Notes under the pieces: generated by a model
Told to the model about the DNA's origin: nothing
Seen by the model: the letters and a program-made list of their open reading frames with translations, nothing else
Database searches by the model: none
Made by a program: the position numbers and the translations under genes
Part shown: positions 46,546-57,342 of the stretch, in pieces
Layout of the letters: every line of letters starts with the position of its first letter
Position numbering within the stretch: the first letter of the stretch is position 1
Assembly (NCBI RefSeq): GCF_009727055.1
Contig: NC_052350.1
Location: forward strand, 42,403,751-42,467,750
DNA from: Benincasa hispida
Taxonomy: Eukaryota > Streptophyta > Magnoliopsida > Cucurbitales > Cucurbitaceae
Direction: 5' to 3'
DNA length: 64,000 nucleotides

Positions 46546-47489
46546 GCTCCCACTTGAACTAAAACTCTAGTGAGTTTAAATAGATACAATTATACAATAT
46601 TGAGTATGAGAGAATAAATACAAGACATCTATATATCCAAGATAGTTGTATTTATAAGGGAAAATAATCATAATTCTAAATTATTTAGGATTCCATAACT
46701 TGAAGTAGTAGATAGATTGCATTTTCTTTTTGAATAAGACATTTTCTCTAATTAAGAAATCCATATTTAATTGATATGAAAATCCACAATCTAGTTAATT
46801 TGGGAATCCATATTCTAATTGAATTAGAAATTTCACAATCTAACTAAATTAGAAATTTCATAACCTAATTAATTTAATTTAAATCTAAATTTCTCTTATC
46901 AACTCAATTTAAATTAATTATCTTATCTAATTTGGATCAAAACTCCAAAATTAAATAGGATAAAATATAAAACCATAATTTCCCCTTTTCCTTTTTAAAT
47001 TTCAAATTCTTTTTAATTTAAAATCCTAATTCTTTTGTTTTTGTTTTTTTAATTATTTTATTTATTTTATTTAAATATTCAAATCTTTATCCAAAATAAT
47101 CCAAAAATTCCAAATCTCTTATCAAATTAATCTAAAATCAATTATCTTCTCCAATTAACTTAATTTTGGCTCCAAAACCAGAATTAAAGGGAACAAACAA
47201 TCCAATAGTTGACATAATTTACATCATTCCAAATATTTAATCAATTTAAAATCTCACTTTCACTCAAATAAATTAATCCATTTTTCCTTTAAATTGAATA
47301 AAAATTCCAATTCTTTGAAAATATTGTTTAAATTAATTATCTTGCCTCCCAAATTAAATTTTTAGACCAAATTTATCAAAATAACGTATCAAGATAATTT
47401 AGCGAAAATTACTTGAAAAATCTGGAACATCACAAATATATATTACTGTTATTAAAATTAAATTTTAAAAAGAAAAAGCACGTGGAACG
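46546..47489. other. Minus-strand polypurine tract, then AT-rich DNA without genes
   Basis: ctcccacttg at 46547-46556 is the reverse complement of the copia polypurine tract caagtgggag, so a minus-strand element's 3' internal end lies here. The rest is AT-rich, with repeated 'aattaatt', 'aatctaa' words and no coding frame or domain. It may be degraded internal sequence or intergenic DNA. Confidence 0.45.
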
Positions 47490-48150
47490 CACTGTTCGCA
47501 CGAGATTTCAAGAAAAAATTATTTCGTAGAACTTGAACTTTGTATTTATATTAATTTTATGAAAAGTGAATACAATCTCTAATACATATTATTTTGATGC
47601 TTTCAAAATAAACTATAGTCTTTAAGCTGGTTGATCTTGGCCTTTGGGCTTGTTGATCTTCTTGGATGATCGGCCTTTGGGCTTGATGATCTTCTTGGAC
47701 GATCGGCCTTTAGGCTTATTGATCTTCTTCGATGATCAGTCTTTGGGCTTTTTGATCTTCTTCGATGATCGGCCATTGGGCTTGTTGATCTTCTTCGATG
47801 ATCGGCCTTTGGGTTTGATGATCTTCTTGGACGATCGGCTTTTGGGCTTGATGATTTTCTTAGACGATCGACCTTTGGGCTTGATGATCTTCTTGGACGA
47901 TCGGCCTTTAGGCTTTTTGATCTTCTTCGATGATCAACCTTTGGGTTTGTTGATCTTCTTCGATGATCGACCTTTGACTTGATGATCTTCTTGGACGATC
48001 GGCCTTTGTACTTGTTGATCTTCTTGGAGGATTAGTGTTCACACGAGGCTTCCAGAGAAACTTGTTTCGTGGAGTTGAACTTAAGTTGGTGTTGATGTTG
48101 ATTTTAATTTGATGCGATGTGATTCGATCTCTAGTGCCTGATCCTCTGGT
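47490..48150 (+). repeat. 33-bp minisatellite between two related flanks
   Basis: About eleven to twelve copies of a 33-bp unit (cggcctttgggcttg, atgatcttcttgg, acgat) fill 47636-48035, with g/t and gat/gac variants. The flanks 47490-47612 and 48033-48150 are themselves related (gttcrcacgag, ttatttcgta/cttgtttcgtg gagttgaact, gaat/cgat...tctctaa/gt). The array thus lies inside a larger direct duplication. Because 33 is divisible by three, a 112-codon frame stays open, encoding repeats of GLLIFLDDRPL; this is probably not a real protein. Confidence 0.9.
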
Positions 48151-48328
48151 TCTCTCTCGGTTTGGTGGATGTGCTTGACTTGAAGAAGAAAAGCACCAAA
48201 CGTTCTTGAAGTAGAAGTCTTGGAAGAGTGTTTGTGTCTTTAAGGGTCTTCTATCTTCTAGGAGTGCAGCTTCAGGAGTTTTGGGAGTCTTCTGCTTGTT
48301 GATAAATTATCTCTAGGCTTTCTGAATG

Positions 48329-48500
48329 TAGAATTGCTTGTATTTTCAAAGAACTTCAGTCTTTTTGTATCTTCAAAGGGCTTCAGTCTTCAGAATGATT
48401 GCATCTTCAACATCTTCAAAGGACTTCAATCTTCAGAATGCTTGTATCTTCGAAAGACTCTAGTCTTTAGAATGCTTGTATCTTCGAAAGACTTCAGTTT
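48329..48500 (+). repeat. About 34-bp repeat, cttcagtcttcagaatgcttgtatcttcgaaaga
   Basis: Four to five imperfect copies of ctt(c)agtcttcagaatgcttgtatcttc(g/a)aaagg/ac in succession. Unlike the 33-bp array upstream, it has a mixed frame. Both probably belong to the same repeat-rich element, which may be an LTR. Confidence 0.7.
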
Positions 48501-48559
48501 TCAAGTGTGGTCAGTTCAAGAGTCAAGGAGTCTTCTGATTGTAGAGAATTCCTTATAAA

Positions 48560-49172
48560 CTCTATAGAGTATAGAATTCCTGACATCTCCAAATGATGAG
48601 AGCTTCTAGAGTTCACAGGTGGGTTTTGGCTTGGTTGATCCATGGGCTTGGCCTTTAAGCCAAATTAATCTTATCTGATTCAACGGTTATGATAAAACCA
48701 CATGGCGTCATCAAAATTTGTCTTCAACTTCTATTCGGGACATATGTCAACTTCTAATTAAGCCCAAATTTAATGATTTGGAATTTTGTCATTAATTTAG
48801 TAAATGACGTGGCAACTTGTGATTGGTCCAAAATTTCTCATTCGACACACATGTTCAAAAAATTATAGTTAGTCAAAATGAGTATACTTCAACTTTGATA
48901 CGTAAAATAATCATTTTAAAATTGAATGTTGAAATTCTGTGCTTGTATAAAAAAATAGTTATACAAGCAAGATTTTTACATACGTATCTATAGACTAAAT
49001 TATTAGCACGATAAAAATTTTCCAACATATAATTTGTTTCTTTGTAAAGAAAATAATTTTATTGTTTTTGTAATAATAAGGAAGCCTTCAAAGTTCAAAG
49101 TCAAGAAAAACTTAAAAAGAAAAAAGAAAATAAAAGAAAAGGAAAAAAGAAAAAAGAAGTTAAAAAAACAGA
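48560..49172 (+). promoter_or_regulatory. Upstream region of the SELO gene
   Basis: No coding sequence. Seen: GACGTGGC (ACGT/G-box-like core) at 48806-48813, with a gattggtcc (inverted CCAAT) word about 8 bp later, and an A-rich tract of about 100 bp (gaaaaaagaaaaaag) just before the ATG at 49173. Part of the segment may be retroelement edge rather than promoter. The transcription start is not determined. Confidence 0.4.
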
Positions 49173-50381
49173 ATGTCATTGGTTTCACATCTCTTCCCCA
49201 AGCTCTCCGTGCTTCCCCACATTTCTCTCCTCTGCCACGGCCACCGCCTCGGCTTAGTTCGCCGCCGTTCAACGCTCCTCATTCGCCGACGCCCTCCCGC
49301 CTCTTTCCTCTCTCCACCTTCACCACTCGCCGGCCACTCTCGCCACGGCCGCCGGAGAGTTTCCATGGACTCTGCTTCACCGGAGGTTTCGGCTTCGGTT
49401 GACTCCGTGGCGGAGGGTTTAAAGAATCAAAGCTTGAACAGTGACAATCCTGGCGATGGAGGTAGTAGCGTCAAGCACGAGGCCAAAAAGAAACTCGAAG
49501 ATCTGAACTGGGACAATTCATTTGTCAGAGAGCTGCCTGGTGATCCCCGTAACGATATCATTCCACGAGAGGTACTATTCCTTTGTTTTAAGCTCTAATT
49601 TTTTGTTAATGTGAACAATTGTTTGGAAATTGGAATTATGGATGTTACTTGTATTTCCAGGAAATGTGGACCATGGGGAGTAATGTGTGTAATCAATTGA
49701 AAGCTCGAGTAGGAGCTCTTTTATATGCTATAGTTTAATGGTTTTACCTTACTGCAAGTTTCAGTTACTTCTCGGTGATAAGAAGAAAGAATTTGATGTA
49801 CCCTCTATTGGGTGTATAAGATGATAAAAAGAAGATAAATTCATTGTTTGTATTCCCGTGTTTTCATTTTCATTCATAAGAGAAAGCTCTACCTTTTACT
49901 TAGTCTCCAAGATTAGTTTTATAGAGCTTAGTTTTGTTTGTTATGAGTTGTTTTTCTTGCATTTTTTTTGTTTGATAAGAGAACACTTAACGGTTCTGTA
50001 GATCTAATTAATTAATTTTTCATGATACGTTTTAATTAATATTTTATTGTAAGCATGGGATCCATTCTCGATGTAGTTAATTGGTTGCGTTTAACTTCCA
50101 TGCTGATTTTCCTAATTTTGAAAAAAGGGTTGTGCTACCCCTTCATTTTCATCTCCAAGTAGCTCTTCTGTTTCCCGTGGGTTATGTAACATCAGCTTGG
50201 ATGACTGGATTTGGTTTAATGGGTTATTCTACTATTATGACTGATTAGTTTATCTATGCTATGAATCTTAGGTATTACATGCATGTTATTCAAATGTATT
50301 ACCTTCAGTTGAAGTAGAAAGTCCTCAGCTTGTTGCTTGGTCAGAATCGGTTGCCGATTTACTAGATTTGGACCCTCAAGA
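49173..50381 (+). CDS. SELO: Selenoprotein O (SelO/YdiU-type protein adenylyltransferase), exons 1-2, 5' partial gene
   Basis: Exon 1 is 49173-49571 (133 codons, phase 0, donor gtacta). Exon 2 is 50272-50381 (110 nt, acceptor cttag, donor gtgagt, ending phase 2). The joined protein has an Arg/Ser-rich, acidic-poor N-terminus (about residues 1-64) typical of an organelle transit peptide. Then come LEDLNWDNSFVRELPGDP, REVLHACYSNVLPS and PQLVAWSESVADLLDLDP, which match the start of plant SelO (UPF0061) as I recall it. The family is a pseudokinase fold that transfers AMP to Ser/Thr/Tyr of redox proteins, in bacteria and mitochondria. Plant forms end without selenocysteine. The catalytic domain (GHQFG, the ATP site and beyond) is not in this window. 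ATG 49173 was chosen over the in-frame ATG at 49365 because it supplies the transit peptide. The gene may continue past 64000 through a LINE-filled intron, or be truncated. Confidence 0.85.
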
Positions 50382-51544
50382 GTGAGTTTTCTTATTTCTT
50401 TTGCTTTTTGATAATTGAGATGAAGTATTTGCATTATGTAATATAAGTTATGAATCATGGACATTTAATTTGAGTAGCATCTTAAATATCATCATCTTAT
50501 GCACTACACCCTCTACTAGGCACTTGAGATAATAGTGTAATTGTAAAGAATTTTTTCTTTTTATCCTTATTGTTTACTTTTGAATGAAGTATGGATATAT
50601 TTATATATATTGACACAGAACTTTTGAAGGTCTTCTTTCTGTTGATGCAAAATTGGTATACCCATTTCTCACAAAAACTTTACAAAGTCCCAAAATACAA
50701 ATCGCTCATGCAATTTGGAAGAATGCATAAAACCTTCTTAATTTTGAACACCTATCAAAAGGGGTAGAGTTCAAACTCCTTATCTAAAGAAGTTGACTGA
50801 ATACAAATCGCTCATGAACTGGAAGAACCTTACAAATTCTAAAGAAGTTGACTGAGAACAATTATATTTTGTATGATTAGAAACCAGGATCCTCATCCAT
50901 TCCTTAGAAGGACCTTTACAAATCCTCATGTTTCTTTATTTCTATAGATTCCACGGAACCACCTTTACAACATGACTTGCTCATTCTCCTGACTTGAAAG
51001 AACATCAACTTTAATATGCCAGACTTCCATTCATCCCTCATAATAAGAAGACCTCCTGAAATCCAAAAGCTTCCACAAAAGCCTAACCAAATCCTTTTGA
51101 CACCAAATTGGTTGATGAAATGAGAAACAAAAACAGGTCGCTTCATTTCTCCTGAAAGATGATTAGTCTCTTGTTGTTGAAATATGAAATGCAAGCTTCG
51201 CCATAGTGCTCTTCATTATAAGTTTCCTCAATAACTGTTCAAAAGTTCCTTTAAGAAAAGTGACCTTTGACCCTGGGATGGAGATGGAAGATTGATGAAC
51301 CGATGAAGAAGGATGGTCCTTTTTTATGACATATTGACTGAGGGAATCATATACTAACACAATTTTCTTCTAAGAAATTTGGACTAGTATCATGATTAAC
51401 CATTGACTTAATTATGGCCATTTTCCGAGAGTAACGTAAAGGAAGAGTCTGAAATGATGACTTTTTGGATTCAAATTTCTGGTTGGATTCATTTATGACA
51501 GCCTTCTTATTAAATCTACCATTAAGAACTGATTGGGAATTAAT
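50382..51544. other. SELO intron 2 or downstream sequence with decayed retroelement
   Basis: 50382-50640 is T/A-rich and intron-like. From about 50900 the minus strand reads fragments such as MKRPVFVSHFINQFGVKRI and VTFLKGTFEQLLRKLIM broken by stops. They look like decayed LINE ORF1-type coding sequence, but I cannot assign them firmly. The words 'tacaaatcgctcatg' and 'ctttacaaa' recur (50698, 50803), indicating small duplications. No SELO exon 3 is visible. Confidence 0.4.
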
Positions 51545-52464
51545 TAAGTGTGGAGGAGAGAGACAAGCATCTAACCTTGACGGTTGATCTTCCAAAGAAA
51601 CCCCATTATTACAAGAGAGAGGATCGTATGAGCTCAATAACTTTTGGAGAGAGAATATCGGTTGAATACTTATCCATTGAACTTCCAATGGACCTTCCAA
51701 ATTACGAAATGTAGGAGAGAGACAAGCATCTAACCTTGAGAGTTGATCTTCCAAAGAAACCCAATTATTACAAGAAAGAGGATTGTATGAATGCTCACTA
51801 ACTTTTGGAGAGAAAATATCGGTTGAATACTTATCCGTTGAACTTCCAATGGTCCTCTCAAGCCACAGACTTGGAGCATCCTTTTACTGAAGAGGAGGTT
51901 TATATGGCTGTCTCCTCTCTTGGCACAAGCAAATCCTCTGGTCCTAATGGTTTCACTGCTGAATTTTAAAAATTTTTCTGGTCCACCATCAAATCCCATT
52001 ATTACAAGAGAGAGGATTGTATGAATGCTCATTAACTTTTGGAGAGAAAATATCGGTTGAATACTTATCCGTTGAACTTCCAATGGTCCTCTCAAGCGAC
52101 AGACTTGGAGCGTCCTTTTACTGAAGAGGAGGTTTATATGGCTGTCTCCTCTCTTGGCACAAGCAAATCCTTTGGTCCTAATGGTTTCACTGCTGAATTT
52201 TAAAAATTTTTCTGGTCCACCATCAAATCCCATTATTACAAGAGAGAGGATTGTATGAATGCTCATTAACTTTTGGAGAGAAAATATCGGTTGAATACTT
52301 ATCCGTTGAACTTCCAATGGTCCTCTCAAGCCACAGACTTGGAGCGTCCTTTTACTGAAGAGGAGGTTTATATGGCCATCTCCTCTCTTGGCACAAGCAA
52401 ATCCTTTGGTCCTAATGGTTTCACTGCTGAATTTTAAAATTTTTTCTGGTCCACCATCAAATCC
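51545..52464 (+). repeat. Nested tandem repeats: 165-bp unit then 234-bp triplication
   Basis: A host unit of about 165 bp (ggagagagacaagcatctaacc, then atcttccaaagaaaccc, then aacttttggagagag) occurs from 51549 and again from 51713. Then a 234-bp unit repeats three times (51764-51997, 51998-52231, 52232-52464). Each contains the end of the host unit, the junction at aacttccaatgg|tcctctcaag, and the first about 120 bp of the plus-strand LINE up to 'accatcaaatcc'. Copies are nearly identical. A 251-codon minus-strand frame here is generated by the repetition. Confidence 0.88.
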
Positions 52465-53258
52465 GACTTGATTCTTTTGATACAAGATTTTTATTCCTCT
52501 GGGGTTATTAATGTTAAGCTGAATGACTTACCTGTGCTTGATTCCTAAGAAGGTGGATTCTAAATCTGTTTCTGATTATCAGCCTATTAGTCTCATTCCT
52601 TGTGCTTATAAGATTGTGGCCCGTGTTCTCTCGAATCACCTCAAGTTGATTCTCCCTTTTACTGTTGCTGCCAACCAACTCACTTTTGTGGCAAACAAGC
52701 AAATTCTTGATGCTTCTTTGATGGTCAATGAGTTTATTTTTGAAAAGGAAACGATTCATTGTATTAATAAATAGAGAGGAACGAAAGCTCTAAGTACAAG
52801 AGAGTTGTACAAAGAGCAAAGCGAGAATACAAGTGCTTGTAAAAGGATTAGGAGATGCACCCGGACGTCTCAACTAGGTTGACACTCCCTTAGCACCCTC
52901 ATCATCTCCAATTCTAACCCATAACTGGGAGATAAGAGAACAAGATTACAAAAAGAGAACAAAGCCTAAAGAGACAACAAAAGTGAAAAACTAAGGATAA
53001 AGCCAAAAATGTGGCCTGAAAATAATGGAAATATATAAAAAAAGTTCAATAAGTGTTGTTGAATTCTGGAAATCTGGAGAAGTTTAGTGCTGTTCGATAG
53101 GAGGGGTTGAGATAAAGGCCTCCCAATTGAGGTTAAAGTCTGAAAGGCTGTAGGCACGGAAAGGGTCGGAAAGGAGGCACCAGGAGGAGGCTTGACGACG
53201 GGCGGTTTCAAGGCGGTCTTGGCAACTAGTGGCTTTGTTATGGAAAATTCTTTGATTT

Positions 53259-56200
53259 CTATTCAAAACAAAGGGTTTGCCAAAAGGTTTTACCAAGCAT
53301 CTCACACATAGAACAAATGCGATGGATTTGCTGGAGAGAGGGGCAGGCAGAGAGCTGAAACACGTTACTTTTGAAATCATTGCACAAGATCTCGGAAGAT
53401 TGAAAAACACAGCAGTTATTCCAGACATTGATAAGGGCATGTAAAGAAAAGGTGAAGGCAGTCCTCACTATGAATGTAGGCAGAGTGGCAAACTGTGGGG
53501 AAAGGGAGATGCGGTTGCTTTTTTGAAGGCTTTACATTTAGCTGATCGAAAAGCATAATCCAAATGAGGATGTTGACTCTTCTTGGGCTTTTTGTTTTCC
53601 AAATAGCCGAGAAGATGGGCTTTTCCAAAGGGGAGAATGGTGTTAGGTGGCTTTTGAGGGATTTAACGGTGTATTGGCCATTGGTTGAGATGGACCACTC
53701 TTTTATGAAAAGAGAGAGAAGGGCTTCTACTTACAATTTTTCTCAACAAGTCTTGGAAGGCCAACACTTCTTCATCTTTAAGCGATCTTCGGAAAGTAAT
53801 GGACCACGAAGCTATGTTATTGTCCCAATGATCGGCAACTGAACCATTGGGGAGCATGGTGATTCTGAATAAGCTAGGAAAAAGGATGCTGAAGGGGGAA
53901 TTTCCTTCCCAAGTGTCTAACCAGAAAGCAATACGACTGCCATTACCAAGTTTGAAAGTGGCCAAGGATTTTACCTTCAACCATGTCTTTGAGATGATGA
54001 CCCATGGACTTTTTAGGCTTCTACCTCCTTTCCCTGTCGTATGCCAATCAAAAGCATCCATACCATGAATGCTTCTAACAACCTTGCCCAAAGAGAGTCC
54101 CTCATTGAAAAATCTCCACCCCCATTTAGCAAAGAGTGCAATGTTCATAGCTTTGAGCCCCCTGAGGCCTAGACCACCATCTACTAAAGGTTTTTGAACC
54201 AATTCCCATTTGACCAAGTGATTCTGCTTGCTGCCCTTATTACCTTCCCAAAAGAAACTTCGTATTAATCTTTCCATTTTAGTTGTTACCCTTTCGAGCA
54301 TAAGGAAGATAGCCAAATAGTGGGTTGGGAGGTTTGAAAGGACTGAGGTACAAAGAGTGGCTCTTCCACTCCTAGATAGATTGAATCTTCTCCATTTGTC
54401 GAGTTTACCTTGTACTTTATCTAGGACCGCTGCCAAAAGGAGGCTCTTTTTGGGTAATCCCCTAGAAGCAACCCTAGATAATGGAAGGGGAGATGGTCAG
54501 CCGAAACATTTAAAGAACCTGCTGTAGTATAGAGCTCACTATCATCCACATTAATGCCGTAGAGTGCTGATTTATCCCAATTTACCTTCTGCCCAGAACA
54601 CCATTCAAATAGCTCCACTGTATGCTTAAGTTTTGACAACATAGTGCTGTTATGTTTGCAAAACAATAAGGTATCATCCGCAAATGGGAGTATAGAGACT
54701 TGGACTTGCTCTTTGCCTACTAAAAACCCTTCAATGATGCCGGATTGGTTGAGTTTGGAGATTAATGCACTCAAAACTTCGCTGACTAGAAGATAAGAAA
54801 AAGGGAGAGAGGATCACCTTGTCTAAGCCCTCTTGAAACGGCCACTCTTCCCCTTGGTCTCCCGTTAATGAAGACTGAGTAAAGTGGGTTTTTGACACAT
54901 CCCAAGATCCATTCTATCCATTTCTGATTGAAGTTCTTGGCCTAAAGCACTTTTTCTAGAAAATCCCAATCAACTCGGCCAAAAGCTTTCTCCATATCAA
55001 GTTTAAGTATCCAACCCTTCTTTTTTGCTCTATACTCTTCCACTGCTTCATTGGCTATAAGTATGGGATCCAAAATTTGTCTTCCTTCTATGAAAGCACA
55101 TTGGGATGGAGCAATGATGTCGGATATAACCCCTTTTAGTCTCTCGGCTAACACCTTAGCAATGACTTTGTAGATTAATGAGGTTAAACTAATGGGTCTA
55201 TAATCACTTACCTTGATGGCTACTTTCTTCTTTTGAATTAAGCAAATGAAATTCTCTCTTATACACACATTGATCTTGCCATTCTTGTAGAAGTCATTAA
55301 AGGTATCTTGGAAGCTTGTCTTGAGAATAGGCCAAAACTTTAGCAAAAATTCAGTGGTGAAGCCATCGGGGCCTGGGGCTTTGCTTTTGCCAAGGGTTTT
55401 TATAGCTGAGAGGATTTCTGTGGCTGAAAAATTATTTTGCAGGAGAAGATTCTGATTCAAGTTCACACAAGGCCAATCTAGATTTAAAGGGAGGTGCCTC
55501 TGCCCCGGAGATTTTAGGTAAAGGTTGCTGTAAAAGTTGAGTATTAGGTTTTCAATTTCTGCACTCGACTTTGTTGGGATCCCTTGTTCATCAACTAACT
55601 CATTTATAAAATTTCTCCTCTTTTTTGCTGCTAAGAATCTGTGGAAAAAGCTTGTGTTCTCATCTCCTTGCTTAAGCCAGTTTAATTTACTCTTCAGCAA
55701 TAGATTAATTTCTTCTAACCTATATAAGGCCATTAGTTCTGATTTTTAAGAAGACCAAGTTGCATAATTAGTGCTGGACAGTGGGGAATTCTCAGCAAGT
55801 GTACCCCATTTTTCTATTTCTGCTAGCAACCTCTCCTCTTTCTGTTTTAACTCTTCCTTATTGCTGAGATGCCACTGTTTTACTGCTGTTTTCACATCTT
55901 TCAGTTTCTGATTTAATACAAAACCAGCCCAACCATGTGCTTTGCTGTCAAACCATGCTTTCTCTATAATTTGGATGCAATCTTTGTTGAGTAGCCAACT
56001 ATTGCAAAACCTGAACGGCGAAGGACCCCAACTAAATGATTCGGTTTCTAATAAAATTGGGTAGTGGTCTAAAAAAATCCGGACTTGTCTATTGGTTCTA
56101 GAATTTTCAAATAACTCATCCTAACCTTTTGATATGAAGAAGCGGTCTAGTAAGGATCTTGAAACAGTGATGCCTTCCCTTGACCATGTAAACTTCCCAT

Positions 56201-56761
56201 TACTCAACTGGATTTCTATGAGTTTTGCTTGCTCAATGAACTCATTAAACTTTCTCATGCCTCTAGTGCTTCTACCCAAGGGAAATCTTTTGTGTGCCCA
56301 TCTTGTGATATTAAAATCGCCACCCATACACCAAGCGCCTTCACAATAAGCTACCAAGGACAGAAGTTCTTCCCACACGAATTTTCTTTCTTTGTAATCG
56401 GTTGGCCCATATACATTAGTAACCCAACAAGCTTTTTACAATTAGTGTTGCATTTAATTGAGAGAGAGTAACCGCCTTTGAGGGTTTCTATTACTGAAAT
56501 TAGGCTTGTGTCCCATATTGTTAACAACCCACCCGAAGCACCAAAAGATCCAACGAATTCCCAATCAACATCTTTAGAACTCCATAAAGATTTAATGAAA
56601 CTTGCATCAAAATTTTCCTTCTTGGATTCTTGAATTAACACAATTGAAGGGTTAATTTTCTTTAAGAATCGTTTAAAGGCCAATCTTTTATTAATGTCTT
56701 TGAGACATCTGGTGTTCCATGATACAATCTTCATCTTTTCGAGAACAATTATCAATGCCAA
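53259..56761 (-). pseudogene. LINE ORF2 (endonuclease - reverse transcriptase - zf-RVT), broken
   Basis: Minus strand from 56761. APE-type endonuclease: MKIVSWNTRCLK, IVLIQESKKE, SFGASGGLLTIWD (56351-56761), then after a frameshift GGDFNITRW and FTWSR...RSLLDRFF (56121-56378). A connecting region follows (NWLKQGDENTSFFHRF). Reverse transcriptase (54942-55733): KSKAPGPDGFTTEFL, ISLTSLIYKVIAKVLAERLK, LKLDMEKAFGRVDWDFL (Gly where Asp is usual), then after a stop and frameshift ILPFADDTLLF at about 54673-54700 and HYLGLLLGDYP. FFWEGNKGSKQNHLVKWELV lies at 53663-54436, and a zinc-finger-like zf-RVT end follows (FSAIWKTKSPRRVNILIW, 53416-53628). At least five lesions; otherwise little eroded, so relatively young. 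Confidence 0.92.
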
Positions 56762-57342
56762 CCAAAGGTTAGTCCAATAATAAGCTGCATTCAGTGACTA
56801 AGCTCAGAAGGTGTGGTGGGAGGTCAGAAGGGGTTGAAGGAAGGGCTGGAAGGGCAGGTTTGGGGATTTTATTCTCGGTAGTAGGATCCTCCCCTGTTTG
56901 AAACAGGGTATTTAGGTCAGCAAACATGGTTTCTTCCAGATTTGACTCATTTTGATCTTTTGAATTGCTAAGCCACTTGTTTTCCTCTGAACTGATACTA
57001 AAGGGGGAATCAGGAGGGCAATCTCTCTCACTGATTGAGTGAAGTTTAGGGGTGAAAAAAGGGGTTTCTTTTGGTGATGGTCCAATCGGGTTGTAGGGGG
57101 GAAGAGAAGATGGAAAATCTGACCTGGAATTAAAAGGCTGCTTTGGAAAAGAGGGGATTTTGGCTTCTTGGAGCTGGGAGGAGGCTGAGCTGAGGGTGAG
57201 TCCGAGGCTTTTGGGATGTTCCCTCAGGTGCTTTCTTCTGATAAAGTGTTTGGGAAAGGTTTTGAAGAGGCAGGAGGGGTGGCGGGCTCTCTGGTTAGCC
57301 TTTTCTGGTTTGTTTTGCTAGTTTTAAGGGCAGGTTTAATGT

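Noticed and set aside
47644..47982. 112-residue repeat protein
   Set aside because: It is explained by a 33-bp minisatellite staying in frame; there is no supporting upstream signal or known family.
49034..49402. 122-codon frame overlapping SELO exon 1
   Set aside because: Lysine-rich then proline-rich out-of-frame reading of the A-rich leader and the GC-rich exon. The 49173 frame continues correctly into exon 2.
50619..50730. SELO exon 3 after an acag acceptor at about 50619
   Set aside because: Read in the required phase it gives ETFEGLLSVDAK and soon a stop. Only FE fits the expected FERPDFP-like start, so I do not accept it.
51730..52485. 251-codon minus-strand frame as a gene
   Set aside because: It lies entirely across the 234-bp triplication, so the protein repeats exactly with the DNA. 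The coding strand of the LINE is the other one.
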